This document shows positions 6,883-14,509 of a DNA stretch of 16,838 nucleotides, in pieces. Position 1 is the first letter of the stretch. Each line of letters starts with the position of its first letter. The notes beneath the pieces were generated by a model that worked only from the letters and a program-made list of their open reading frames with translations, had not been told where the DNA came from and made no database searches. A program made the translations under genes and the position numbers. Location of the stretch: the NCBI GenBank assembly GCA_003153655.1, contig PMAK01000196.1, forward strand, positions 5,422 to 22,259. The letters run 5' to 3'. This stretch comes from Phycisphaerales bacterium. GTDB taxonomy: Bacteria > Planctomycetota > Phycisphaerae > Tepidisphaerales > Tepidisphaeraceae.

Positions 6883-9402
6883 CTATCGATGTTTGCGGTT
6901 CTGAATCTTCGTCGATGTGATTGATTGGCTGTGAACAACTCCGGGCGCCGCGACGCTGCTCGGTTTCAGAGTCACGCTGGTTGCCGGGACCGCCGCACTC
7001 AATGCTGTGGAGTCGTCGGCCAGCAACACCAAGCTCGCCTGATTCGATTGCTTCCCTAAATTTCCCACCAGCAGCGTGAAATCATCGCCGCTGACTACGC
7101 CCGTATAGAGGAAGTCCCCATCGTCCCACGCTGTTGCCGCCTTGCCCACGTTGGCCGCCAGCGCGGTAAAGTCGTCTCCGCTGACAATCCCGTCTAGATT
7201 CGCATCGCCGTAAAGCGCATACGTGATTTCGATTTGCCCGGATGAAAGTCCCGATACCACGCCATCCGCTCCGTCGGCGGAGCCAACGCCATATTTCCCG
7301 CCGCTCGCCGCCGCCGCGGAACTATCGATCCCCGGCCCATTCCAGGTTCCCCCATTGCTCCCGCTGGCCAGATAAGATTGGATCGTTGTGATCGGATCGC
7401 CGCCCGCCCCGTAGTTGATAATCACCATGGTGGAACCGACATCCAACGTGGCGTTCCCGTTTAACTGCAGTTGCGCCACATGTTGATTGCTGTCCAGCAA
7501 AACGCGGGCGCCGTTTTCGATCGTGAGGCTGTAGTTGGCAAATGTGCCGGAAAGATCGGCGCTCAGCGTGACCACTCCAGCCGTAACATCCAGGATCGGC
7601 GCCCCCCCAATCCAGATCATCGTATATTGCGCCCCGGCCCCGGTCGAAAGTCCCATCGGATTTGAGATCGTAAATGTCACCGGCGCGCTTTGAGCCGGCA
7701 CATAATTGCTGTCGCCGGAATAGTTGGCCACAACCGTGTATGTGCCAACGCCCGTCGGCGCCGAACTCAGCGGCGTTCCTGTGGCAGTTGTACCGCCGTA
7801 ATAGACCAGGCTCGTAGAGCCCGTCGGCGAAGGCGAGCCGCTAACACCAGCCACGCCCACCGTCGCCCAACTCGTCACGTCCGCAGTCCCATCGTAGTAA
7901 ATATTCGTCGGCGGCGAAGCAATCGTGACCGTCGGCGTGTGTATCGTTGGAGCCGCAGCGCTGAAGCCACTGGTTTGCGCGGCATTTGCTGACACGATCC
8001 AATAAAAGTATTGAACACCGACCTTTGCCGAAGTGTCGCTGTACGACGTGCCTCCCACCGAGCGATTAACTTCCGTCGCCGAAGTGAGGCTACTGCTGGT
8101 ATTTCGCCATACTTCGTAAGACGTCGCTCCATTAACCGCGTTCCAAGTGATCTGAGCAGGACTCACGCTCGTGGCAACCGCCGCATATACCGCGCTGGGC
8201 GGCGACAAACTGTACGCCCGCACATAATCCACATCCATCGTCTGCGTGCTGGTGATTGTGCCGGGCGCAAAGGCCCCGCCCTCGCAAACATCCAGGATGA
8301 TGTAAAACGGCTGCCCGTTGAATACCCATTTACCCCCCGACGGCAAGCTCGCGGGGGTCAGCGTCTCAAAGGCCTGTCCATCCACCGAAAAGGTGATGGA
8401 ATTCGGCCCCCAATTCACTGCAAAAATATGATAGCTGGAATAAAAGTCGCCCGAAATCGTATCCGGCGCCCCAACGCCCGATCCACCATTGTAATCCTGT
8501 CCATTGGACATCGGCCCATGAATGGTCGAGGAAATGGTGCTCGGGTGAGCCCCATCGTTTTCCATCACGTCTATTTCACCGGACGCGGGCCAGGAAACCG
8601 TGGTAATGTCATCTCCAAGCAGCCAAAATGCCGGCCAAATCGCGCCGCTGTTGTTTCCACCAGGGATTTTGATGCGCGCCTGAATTTCGCCATATTCCAT
8701 ATCGTTGGCGACACCCGAAGGATCAAACTCCGTGGAGATTTCCGACGAATCGTAAGACCCGCTCGCCCCCGGCGCGGGCGTCAATGACATCGCCAGCGCT
8801 TGCCCATCGGTGGCCTGCGAATCGCTGACAACCTGCAACGTCGTCGGATTGCTGGGGCTGGAATTTGCCGCTGAAGTATTGGTGTAAATCACGTTCCCGT
8901 TGTTGGGATCCGTTGCGTTAAAAGCGCCCCACGCGGAACTGATTCCAGTTGAGCCAAAGGTGTCGTCCCAAACCAGCGTTCCGCCCGTAACGCTCGCGAT
9001 CGTGCTGAACCCGCTGTTCCCCGCGCTGCTCGAAGCCACCACCCAATAAAAATACGTGGTTCCAACCGAAACCGCGCTGTCGTCAAACGCCGTCCCCGAC
9101 ACACTGGAATCGATATCCGTCGCCGAACTCGTGCTGGCCGTCGTATTCCGCCAAACCTGGTAGGACGTCGCCCCCGATGCGGCGCTCCACGTCACTTCTA
9201 CATCCGTCGGCGTCGATCCATTCGTCGCCAAAACACCCGTCGGCGCCAGCGGCGGACCCGATGACAGCAGCACCCGGCCTTCCAGGAATTCAACAGAACA
9301 ACATGCCGAGGAGATTGGCTGAGATTTGCGAAAAAAAGAAGTCCGCGCCCGTCGCCAAGCGCCGCCAATGCCTCGAGATTGAACAACTGCTCGCACGCGC
9401 AA
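6883..9402 (-). CDS. Secreted GH16 family glycoside hydrolase with Fn3, Ig-like and dockerin-like modules
   Basis: A protein of 839 residues predicted to be an endo-beta-1,3-glucanase-like secreted enzyme. In order it shows: an Arg-rich N-terminus with the LEPR-XLL-like motif LEGRVLLSS (about 40-48); an Fn3 domain (about 50-140); the GH16 catalytic domain (about 142-397) with the active-site motif GEIDVME, Glu276, Asp278 and Glu281, in the ExDxxE form; a second Fn3 (about 400-487); an Ig-like domain (about 490-580); a beta-rich segment (about 590-665); and two dockerin-like loops (about 730-785). It ends in a 50-residue tail without PEP-CTERM. The second loop, DFLYTGVVSGDD, has lost two calcium ligands. 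The frame contains no early ATG: TTG (9402) or GTG (9396) must serve, so the start is uncertain. The exact glucan substrate cannot be read from sequence. Confidence 0.85.
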   Translation of the reverse strand: MRVRAVVQSRGIGGAWRRARTSFFRKSQPISSACCSVEFLEGRVLLSSGPPLAPTGVLATNGSTPTDVEVTWSAASGATSYQVWRNTTASTSSATDIDSSVSGTAFDDSAVSVGTTYFYWVVASSSAGNSGFSTIASVTGGTLVWDDTFGSTGISSAWGAFNATDPNNGNVIYTNTSAANSSPSNPTTLQVVSDSQATDGQALAMSLTPAPGASGSYDSSEISTEFDPSGVANDMEYGEIQARIKIPGGNNSGAIWPAFWLLGDDITTVSWPASGEIDVMENDGAHPSTISSTIHGPMSNGQDYNGGSGVGAPDTISGDFYSSYHIFAVNWGPNSITFSVDGQAFETLTPASLPSGGKWVFNGQPFYIILDVCEGGAFAPGTITSTQTMDVDYVRAYSLSPPSAVYAAVATSVSPAQITWNAVNGATSYEVWRNTSSSLTSATEVNRSVGGTSYSDTSAKVGVQYFYWIVSANAAQTSGFSAAAPTIHTPTVTIASPPTNIYYDGTADVTSWATVGVAGVSGSPSPTGSTSLVYYGGTTATGTPLSSAPTGVGTYTVVANYSGDSNYVPAQSAPVTFTISNPMGLSTGAGAQYTMIWIGGAPILDVTAGVVTLSADLSGTFANYSLTIENGARVLLDSNQHVAQLQLNGNATLDVGSTMVIINYGAGGDPITTIQSYLASGSNGGTWNGPGIDSSAAAASGGKYGVGSADGADGVVSGLSSGQIEITYALYGDANLDGIVSGDDFTALAANVGKAATAWDDGDFLYTGVVSGDDFTLLVGNLGKQSNQASLVLLADDSTALSAAVPATSVTLKPSSVAAPGVVHSQSITSTKIQNRKHR

Positions 9403-9520
9403 TGGCTCGTATTAATCTGCTCGCTCGCCTACACGCTTCCGAAGAAGCAGATGACTCGTTTCAACGACTATTCAAATTCCGCCGCAAACCTCCGCTTAAA
9501 CGCAATCCGACTTAATTCAT

Positions 9521-11293
9521 TTATTTCGACAACCGCCTGCGTCGGCCCAACGCTCCCACGCACGCAACGGCAATCAACCCAACCGATGCCGGCTCCGGAA
9601 CATCAGCCATCAGCCCGTTCGCCGCGGCGAACGCGTCGATTGCCGCCAGATCGCTCGCGGGCAGCGTAATGTCCGCCCCATTGGCCGCCTTACCGAGATT
9701 GCCGACCAGCAGTGTGAAGTCGTCGCCGCTGACCACGCCATCGTAGTTGAAATCACCCTGATCCCAGGCGGTGACCGACTTACCAAGGTTTCCGACGAGG
9801 ATGGTAAAGTCATCGCCGCTAACGACGCCGTCCAGATTCGCATCGCCGTAGAGAGTATATTTAACTTCGATCTGACCGGATGAGAGACCGGCCACCACGC
9901 CATCCGCCCCATCAGCATAGCCGAGGGCAAATCCGGAATTGGACGCCGCCGCGGAACTATCCAGCCCGCCGCCGGTCGTGCCGTTCCATGCTCCGCCGTT
10001 ATACCCATCAACCAGATACCCGCGGATGGCGGCGTCCGCCGCCGCCTGTGTTCCAGCGGCATAGCTCAGAAGAAAATGATTGTTGTTCACATCAAAGCTG
10101 CCCCCCGAGGCGATCGTCAGCGTCGACAACGTTTCGCCGCCGGTATTCGCCCCCAATTGCAGTGCCCCGCTGGTGATCGATACGTTGCTGTTCGCCGGGA
10201 GAGCCCCAGCGGCCCCAATGACCAGGGTCGCGCCGCTGACAGTCGTTCCGCCCGAATAAGAATCCGATCCGTCCAAGGTCACAACGTGACTTCCGCTGGC
10301 CGTAACCGAAAACCCGCCGCTGATCGCTCCACCGACAGTGATATTGCCGGCCGCCGCGTTCAAATGTGTGTTCTGCTGCAATACAAGCCCGATGTTAACA
10401 GTCTGGCCACTCGCGCTGTTATTGACCACATCCCCGCTCAGGCCGATCGCATTTCCGCCGAGAACAAATGCTCCCGCGGTGGAATTGAATTGAATTCCGC
10501 CGAACACTGTATCCGCCGCCATGTTATTGGTATTTGTCAGCCGTGTTGTGCCGCCGAAAGTCAGGGCCACAGGAGACGTCGGCGCGGTTCCGCCCCAATT
10601 CCCGCCGGTAGACCAGTTGCTATCCGCGCCACCGCCATTCCAAACCGGGACAGCGATCGTATTGTCCACCAGGCTCGCGTCGTCAACAAACAAAGAGCCC
10701 GCACCGTAATTTGGATTGTTGAGGAACGCCATCCATTGCACGGACTCCGCTCCAACTGGCGCTGTAGTGGTGACGCTCGATTGCAGCCAGGTGCTGAGGG
10801 GATCTGCATAGACCAATGGGTTCGTCGTTACAAAAGTGCCCAGATTCGTCCCCGTACCACCCGTGCCCGAGAAGAAAATCATCCGAACATCATCAGTCAT
10901 CGCCGTGTCATTGAATGGGTCGCTGGCATCGTCGTCAAACCACGCGGAGGCTGTATAACTGTTGCCCGCCGTGATGTTGACGAATTGGTAAATGCCGGCG
11001 TTGGGGCCGGAGAAAGTCTTGCCAACCTGCGTACCGCTGTGTGGCGCGACGCTCGCGGTGTAATAGGCAGAGTAGGGGGATACCCAGTTGTTCCAGCCCA
11101 GCCACGGACCGGCCGTGGACATCGGCACGTCACCGGCGGAAGCATTCGGTGCCCCCGTGGTGGCATCGGGTTCAAAACCGGGATCAAGCAGGAGATTCTG
11201 CGCTTTCGCCGACGTGGCCAAAACCGCGCCCAGAATTCCCGCCGTGCAAGCCGCAAGGGCAGAATGCCCACGATAATGACGATTGTTCCTCAT
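9521..11293 (-). CDS. PEP-CTERM surface protein with autotransporter-type beta repeats and dockerin-like loops
   Basis: A secreted protein of 590 residues from the ATG at 11293, which has GGAGG 9 bases upstream; a TTG at 11320 is less likely. It has a signal peptide (about 1-31, cleavage after AKA), then a beta-sandwich, carbohydrate-binding-like domain starting NLLLDPGFE. A glycine/asparagine-rich region follows with VWNGGGADSNWSTGGNW and SGGTTVSGATLVIGA, typical of autotransporter-associated beta-strand repeats. Next come two intact dockerin-like calcium loops, DANLDGVVSGDD (about 484-495) and DFNYDGVVSGDD (about 514-525), and finally a PEP-CTERM tail: VPEPASVGLIAVACVGALG plus a basic end (about 565-590). 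No catalytic motif is seen, so a structural or binding role at the cell surface is likely. The GH16 gene follows with no clear terminator between them. A copy of the 27-bp motif lies 103 bp upstream. Confidence 0.85.
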   Translation of the reverse strand: MRNNRHYRGHSALAACTAGILGAVLATSAKAQNLLLDPGFEPDATTGAPNASAGDVPMSTAGPWLGWNNWVSPYSAYYTASVAPHSGTQVGKTFSGPNAGIYQFVNITAGNSYTASAWFDDDASDPFNDTAMTDDVRMIFFSGTGGTGTNLGTFVTTNPLVYADPLSTWLQSSVTTTAPVGAESVQWMAFLNNPNYGAGSLFVDDASLVDNTIAVPVWNGGGADSNWSTGGNWGGTAPTSPVALTFGGTTRLTNTNNMAADTVFGGIQFNSTAGAFVLGGNAIGLSGDVVNNSASGQTVNIGLVLQQNTHLNAAAGNITVGGAISGGFSVTASGSHVVTLDGSDSYSGGTTVSGATLVIGAAGALPANSNVSITSGALQLGANTGGETLSTLTIASGGSFDVNNNHFLLSYAAGTQAAADAAIRGYLVDGYNGGAWNGTTGGGLDSSAAASNSGFALGYADGADGVVAGLSSGQIEVKYTLYGDANLDGVVSGDDFTILVGNLGKSVTAWDQGDFNYDGVVSGDDFTLLVGNLGKAANGADITLPASDLAAIDAFAAANGLMADVPEPASVGLIAVACVGALGRRRRLSK

Positions 11294-11395
11294 GACTCCG
11301 CGCCTCCGAGAAGGGATCAAAAATTCCGCAATTGAACCACGACTTCCAGGCCGGGGAGTCTAAACAATTACACGAGTCCCTAGCTATCCTATATC

Positions 11396-11422
11396 GCGTA
11401 AATAGTTTAATGTTTTGCGGCA
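11396..11422 (-). promoter_or_regulatory. 27-bp motif copy A, candidate operator
   Basis: GCGTAAA, an 11-base spacer and TTTGCGGCA, 103 bp upstream of the ATG of the 590-residue PEP-CTERM gene. Arm order and spacing are identical to the copies at 14328 and 15692. The arms form an imperfect inverted repeat. The downstream promoter hexamers are poor, consistent with activation by a bound protein. Confidence 0.65.
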
Positions 11423-11544
11423 GAAGGCCGATAGGGCCTCGCCATTGCGTAATTCGCTCGCCGGTGAAGGGCATTCAGCAGACTCGGCCACGCCGCATCA
11501 CAGGAACGATCGGAATAAATGGACCAAACCGAAAACAGCAACCA

Positions 11545-11664
11545 CTATTCGTACCGAACATCATCCAGATAAAATGTCACCGGCTTCCCATTCGCCGCCA
11601 GCACCCACACAAATCCGGTTTCAATCCGATGCAGATCCTTCCCTGTCAGATCAATGCTGTACTC
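11545..11664 (-). pseudogene. Detached C-terminal 39 codons of the GH-A glycosidase
   Basis: Directly after the TAA at 11665-11667 the same frame stays open for 39 codons to TAG at 11545-11547. It reads EYSIDLTGKDLHRIETGFVW, then VLAANGKPVTFYLDDVRYE. That is the expected ending of the carbohydrate-binding-like beta-sandwich that begins before the stop, where the usual pattern is W-K/Q-x-Y-x-I-D-L-T-G and a final FYLDD-I/V-x-Y. The segment has no start codon or ribosome-binding site of its own. It is evidently the separated end of the preceding gene. Confidence 0.8.
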
Positions 11665-13365
11665 TTACCAATCAGTCGTCAGCGATACATCCGGCAATTC
11701 CGCGTGATCCGAATCCGGAAATTTCTTGTCCGCCCCCAATATTCCAAGCTTGAACGAAACAACTTCTCCGCCCTCATCGCCTCGCGCCCAAAATGTAAGC
11801 TTCTTCGCCCCGCTCAGATCCAGCCCGCCCGCCTGATCACCCCAGTTGTTCGCCGGATTCTGCCACGCGATTCCGCCGAATCCATTCGCGGATTTGAATT
11901 GGCACTTCATGCAATACGTGCCGCCGTGCGGATTCGTCGCGCACTTTTCATCCACCGCGATCGATGTCGCATCCCCCATCCAGCCCGATCCGACATAAGG
12001 CGCATCCTCCGCTCCATCCGCGTAAAGAGCCATTGGAAACTTCACCCCTCCCGCCGCACTGGAAGCAGCCGCATTTACATGAACCGACGCCACCGCCGTC
12101 GCGCCGCCGCCATGTCCATCATAAATATAGGCGTAAAGCCAATAGGGCCCGGCACGATTCGGCATGTGAATCTCAGCGCCGTGAATATCGCCGGAGATGA
12201 TCGCATCAGGAAAATCCCGCGGCTGCTCCTGGAATGCGCCCCCCGTCTGGTAAACCGCCGCATCCGAAGTAAGAACCCATTTAGCGGTCAGCGCATGATT
12301 GTCAGGATCAGTCACATCAAGCGTGGCATGAATTGTTTCGCCCCCCTTCACATTGTCTCGATCCAGCTTCATCGGCTGCATCTGCGGGCAACGTTGCGCC
12401 GGCGCATGCCCCGTCCACAACTCGGACATCGTATCAACGGGTTCCAATCGCGTTCCATCCGGCAAAAACATGCCGAACCACGTCGCCGTCGCTTCCTGTT
12501 TGTTGCCCCACAAAAACGCGTATGAGCCAAGACACAGTTTCCCCCGCTCCGGCATAACAGTGCCGCCATACGTCTGCCGATAAGCCTCATTCTTGGCCGT
12601 GCTGGTGAGTTCGATCGGCGCTCCCCACGCATTGCTGCCCACCTCCCACGTCCCGGCCGGCCCAAACTCCGTCAGGATGAATGGCTTATATCCGCCAAGC
12701 TGCCGATATCGCGACGCCACCGACGGCCCACCCGCATACGTATTGATTCCCACGATATCGATATCCGGACAATATTCGTCAATGGATTGCACGCGCTTCC
12801 CGCCGATCTCGGCAATCGCCGTCATCGTCGGATGATTGGGGTCGAGCTTGTGCGCCACCGCTGCCGCCTGCTCGACGGCCTTCCAAACCGCCGGATCGCC
12901 GCCGTCCTTATACCCCTCCATTTCATTGCCGATGCCCCATACAAGAACCGCGGGATAATCCTTGTACTTCAAAACAGCCTGCCGCACTTTCTCAATTTGT
13001 TCGGCCACTTGCCCGGGATTGTGATAGTCAAAGTGATGCGGGCCGCCGGTATGCTCAAGCCAGATCCCAATGGTAACGGTCAAGCCAAGTCGCTGGGCTT
13101 CGTCCAGTTGATCGCCGATGTTATCCGCTCCCCACATTCGAATGGAATTCCCTCCGAATTTCTTAAGCGTTTCACGGGAAGCGTCGCCGCCGGCGCCCTG
13201 GATAAAAAACGGCTGCCCATCGCGAAACAACGTGAATCCGATGTCGGTCTTGCGCAACTCCACCTTCACCGCGCCGGTCGCGTCGGCCGGCGCCGAGCCG
13301 GAAAATGCGGACACCACACAAGAGACAACCGCCGCCAGCACTGCAACACGATGAAAGTTGAGCAT
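11665..13365 (-). CDS. Secreted clan GH-A glycoside hydrolase (GH2-like TIM barrel), C-terminus cut by in-frame TAA
   Basis: As read, the protein has 566 residues; the intact form would have about 606. The ATG at 13365 has AAGGA 7 bases upstream and starts a signal peptide (about residues 1-27). The catalytic barrel (about 45-320) resembles glycoside hydrolase family 2 C-terminal domains. Candidate catalytic residues are acid/base Glu148 in WGIGNEME and nucleophile Glu233 in FILTEFGP. A beta-rich linker domain (about 330-432) and a carbohydrate-binding-like domain (about 445-566) follow. The last domain breaks off at LTTDW, and the continuation is found in the same frame beyond one TAA codon. 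The barrel is complete, so the truncated enzyme might still work. The strong hairpin upstream means the gene needs its own promoter; TACAAT at 13393-13398 is a possible -10. Substrate is not assignable. Confidence 0.82.
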   Translation of the reverse strand: MLNFHRVAVLAAVVSCVVSAFSGSAPADATGAVKVELRKTDIGFTLFRDGQPFFIQGAGGDASRETLKKFGGNSIRMWGADNIGDQLDEAQRLGLTVTIGIWLEHTGGPHHFDYHNPGQVAEQIEKVRQAVLKYKDYPAVLVWGIGNEMEGYKDGGDPAVWKAVEQAAAVAHKLDPNHPTMTAIAEIGGKRVQSIDEYCPDIDIVGINTYAGGPSVASRYRQLGGYKPFILTEFGPAGTWEVGSNAWGAPIELTSTAKNEAYRQTYGGTVMPERGKLCLGSYAFLWGNKQEATATWFGMFLPDGTRLEPVDTMSELWTGHAPAQRCPQMQPMKLDRDNVKGGETIHATLDVTDPDNHALTAKWVLTSDAAVYQTGGAFQEQPRDFPDAIISGDIHGAEIHMPNRAGPYWLYAYIYDGHGGGATAVASVHVNAAASSAAGGVKFPMALYADGAEDAPYVGSGWMGDATSIAVDEKCATNPHGGTYCMKCQFKSANGFGGIAWQNPANNWGDQAGGLDLSGAKKLTFWARGDEGGEVVSFKLGILGADKKFPDSDHAELPDVSLTTDW

Positions 13366-13412
13366 GATGGGTTCCTTATTCCATTCCTGTCAATTGTAAG
13401 GCGGCGACAAAA

Positions 13413-13459
13413 GGAACGGTCCAGTTTGAGCTTCATAACTCAAACTGGACCGGTGTTCC
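13413..13459 (-). terminator. Strong long-stem terminator after the 242-residue PEP-CTERM gene
   Basis: A perfect 13-bp stem, GGTCCAGTTTGAG and CTCAAACTGGACC, encloses an 8-base loop (13431-13438). It extends by five more pairs, GGAAC with GTTCC, across a 3-base bulge (13452-13454). On the minus strand it is followed directly by TTTT (13409-13412). It lies 30 bases past the PEP-CTERM stop and before the glycosidase gene, so it should separate these two transcription units. Confidence 0.85.
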
Positions 13460-13489
13460 CAATGGACTGCATGTCGGCGGAAAATCCGT

Positions 13490-14218
13490 TCAGGCTCGGC
13501 GTCGGCGAAGCAGCAGCGAAACGCCGCCCACCGCCAGCAGACCCAGCGAAGCCGGCTCCGGGACATTCACCGGCTCCAGGTCAAGGTCATCTTCAAAGAC
13601 ACCCGTTCCCGAGACCAATTCCTGCGGGAAAATCGCGATCCCAAAGACCTGCAAAGACTCAGATCCCGCCGGTGCCGTGAAAGTTCCGGTCGTCAGTGGA
13701 ATCCAAACCCCTACAGGACTGGTCGAGTCAATATGATTGGTGAACACGGCGTTTCCAGGACCGGTCGCGACCGTGCCCAGGTTACTGCCTGTTCCATTGT
13801 CACCAGCGAAGAAGGTCGCTTGAAGCCCCACGAAATCCGTACCGTTATTAGATGACCCGGCCGGAGCGAGCGGCCCGGTCGTCATGCCGAATCCCGACAA
13901 AACATATTGCGCGCCGCCCGTCACGCCGATGTTCGTCGTCTCGAATGCCAGCGGCACTCCCGAGCTAGCGCCCGCGCCGCCATTGGTCAGGTTCAGCGAA
14001 TTGTTACCGGTATGAGAGTCCAGCGGATTGGTGTTCAGCGCCGCCCCATTCACGATGTTCCAGCCGCCGGTATTCTCCGCGCCGGGCGCTGTCCCAAGCT
14101 CAAAGCTGGGATCAACCAGAAGGTTCGCCGATGCGTACGAAGTAAACGCCACACAAGCCAGCGCAACGCTAAGGGGTGCGACCAGCCTGTTCCTTCGAAG
14201 ATGTGCCAAAGCCCGCAT
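13490..14218 (-). CDS. Small PEP-CTERM protein with a carbohydrate-binding-like beta-sandwich
   Basis: 242 residues from the ATG at 14218, chosen because GAGAGG lies 4 bases upstream and a signal peptide starts there (about 1-31, cleavage after YASA). The mature protein is one beta-sandwich-like domain starting NLLVDPSFELG, with FFAGDNGTGSNLGTVATG and a closing APAGSESLQVFGIAIF. It ends in the PEP-CTERM tail: VPEPASLGLLAVGGVSLLL and a poly-Arg end (about 219-242). The domain is recognisably related to the N-terminal domain of the 590-residue PEP-CTERM protein nearby. No enzymatic motif is seen, so it is probably an exported binding or matrix protein. A copy of the 27-bp motif lies 110 bp upstream, and a strong hairpin follows the gene. 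Confidence 0.85.
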   Translation of the reverse strand: MRALAHLRRNRLVAPLSVALACVAFTSYASANLLVDPSFELGTAPGAENTGGWNIVNGAALNTNPLDSHTGNNSLNLTNGGAGASSGVPLAFETTNIGVTGGAQYVLSGFGMTTGPLAPAGSSNNGTDFVGLQATFFAGDNGTGSNLGTVATGPGNAVFTNHIDSTSPVGVWIPLTTGTFTAPAGSESLQVFGIAIFPQELVSGTGVFEDDLDLEPVNVPEPASLGLLAVGGVSLLLRRRRA

Positions 14219-14305
14219 AATTCCTCTCCATTCAGTGCGAAGTGTTCCAGGTTCCCAATGCCCGGCCCTCTGCCGGCATCGCCGCATTCAGGGTATCGAG
14301 AAGCC

Positions 14306-14330
14306 GCAAAATGACCATCCCATTTTGCGT
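14306..14330. repeat. Inverted repeat of TTTTGCG half-sites overlapping motif copy B
   Basis: CGCAAAATG and CATTTTGCG form perfect 9-bp arms around a 7-base loop. The right arm supplies the first GCG of the 27-bp motif at 14328, so this promoter has an additional half-site compared with copies A and C. It could be an extra regulator-binding position or a transcript hairpin. Confidence 0.5.
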
Positions 14331-14354
14331 AAATCATTTAACGTTTTACGCCAT
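14328..14354 (-). promoter_or_regulatory. 27-bp motif copy B, candidate operator
   Basis: GCGTAAA, an 11-base spacer and TTTACGCCA, 110 bp upstream of the small PEP-CTERM gene's ATG. Here the arms GCGTAAA and TTTACGC are perfectly complementary, which makes this the most symmetrical of the three copies. Confidence 0.65.
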
Positions 14355-14448
14355 TTCGGCGAAAGGAATCCCACCCGTTCCGCGCAGCGTGAAGGTGGGT
14401 CAACCCTGCGGACGATCCGATCGAATCGCATGAGACGCAAAAGACCAC

Positions 14449-14471
14449 GGGCCGGCTTCAGTAGCCGGCCC
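14449..14471 (-). terminator. Terminator of the pilin-like gene
   Basis: GGGCCGGCT and AGCCGGCCC form a perfect 9-bp GC-rich stem with a 5-base loop, 39 bases past the stop codon. On the minus strand TTTT follows within about six bases of the stem. In the plus direction a TTTT also lies about a dozen bases on. Confidence 0.7.
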
Positions 14472-14509
14472 GCGAGGTGCCTTTTCGTTGCCATTCTTCA
14501 GCAAGACGA

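Noticed and set aside
9475..9505. Possible fourth copy of the 27-bp motif before the GH16 gene
   Set aside because: The minus strand has GCGT and TTTGCGGC, but the arms are three bases closer than in the other copies and the left arm is GCGTTTA rather than GCGTAAA.
9303..9515. Plus-strand ORF of 70 residues overlapping the GH16 start region
   Set aside because: Its composition is not absurd for a protein (charged, helical, EEADDSFQRLFKF), but there is no family match, no good ribosome-binding site, and it overlaps the GH16 N-terminus. Not excluded, but not supported.
10076..11335. Plus-strand open frame of 419 codons opposite the 590-residue PEP-CTERM gene
   Set aside because: Arg-rich composition and no domain; the minus strand has signal peptide, repeats, calcium loops and sorting tail.
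11405..11450. Small hairpin AGGCC/GGCCT downstream of the glycosidase as its terminator
   Set aside because: Five pairs without a following T-tract, and it lies next to motif copy A rather than close to the stop codon.
11332..12525. Plus-strand open frame of 397 codons opposite the glycosidase gene
   Set aside because: Arg/His/Ile-rich antisense reading of a conserved glycosidase; no motif of its own.
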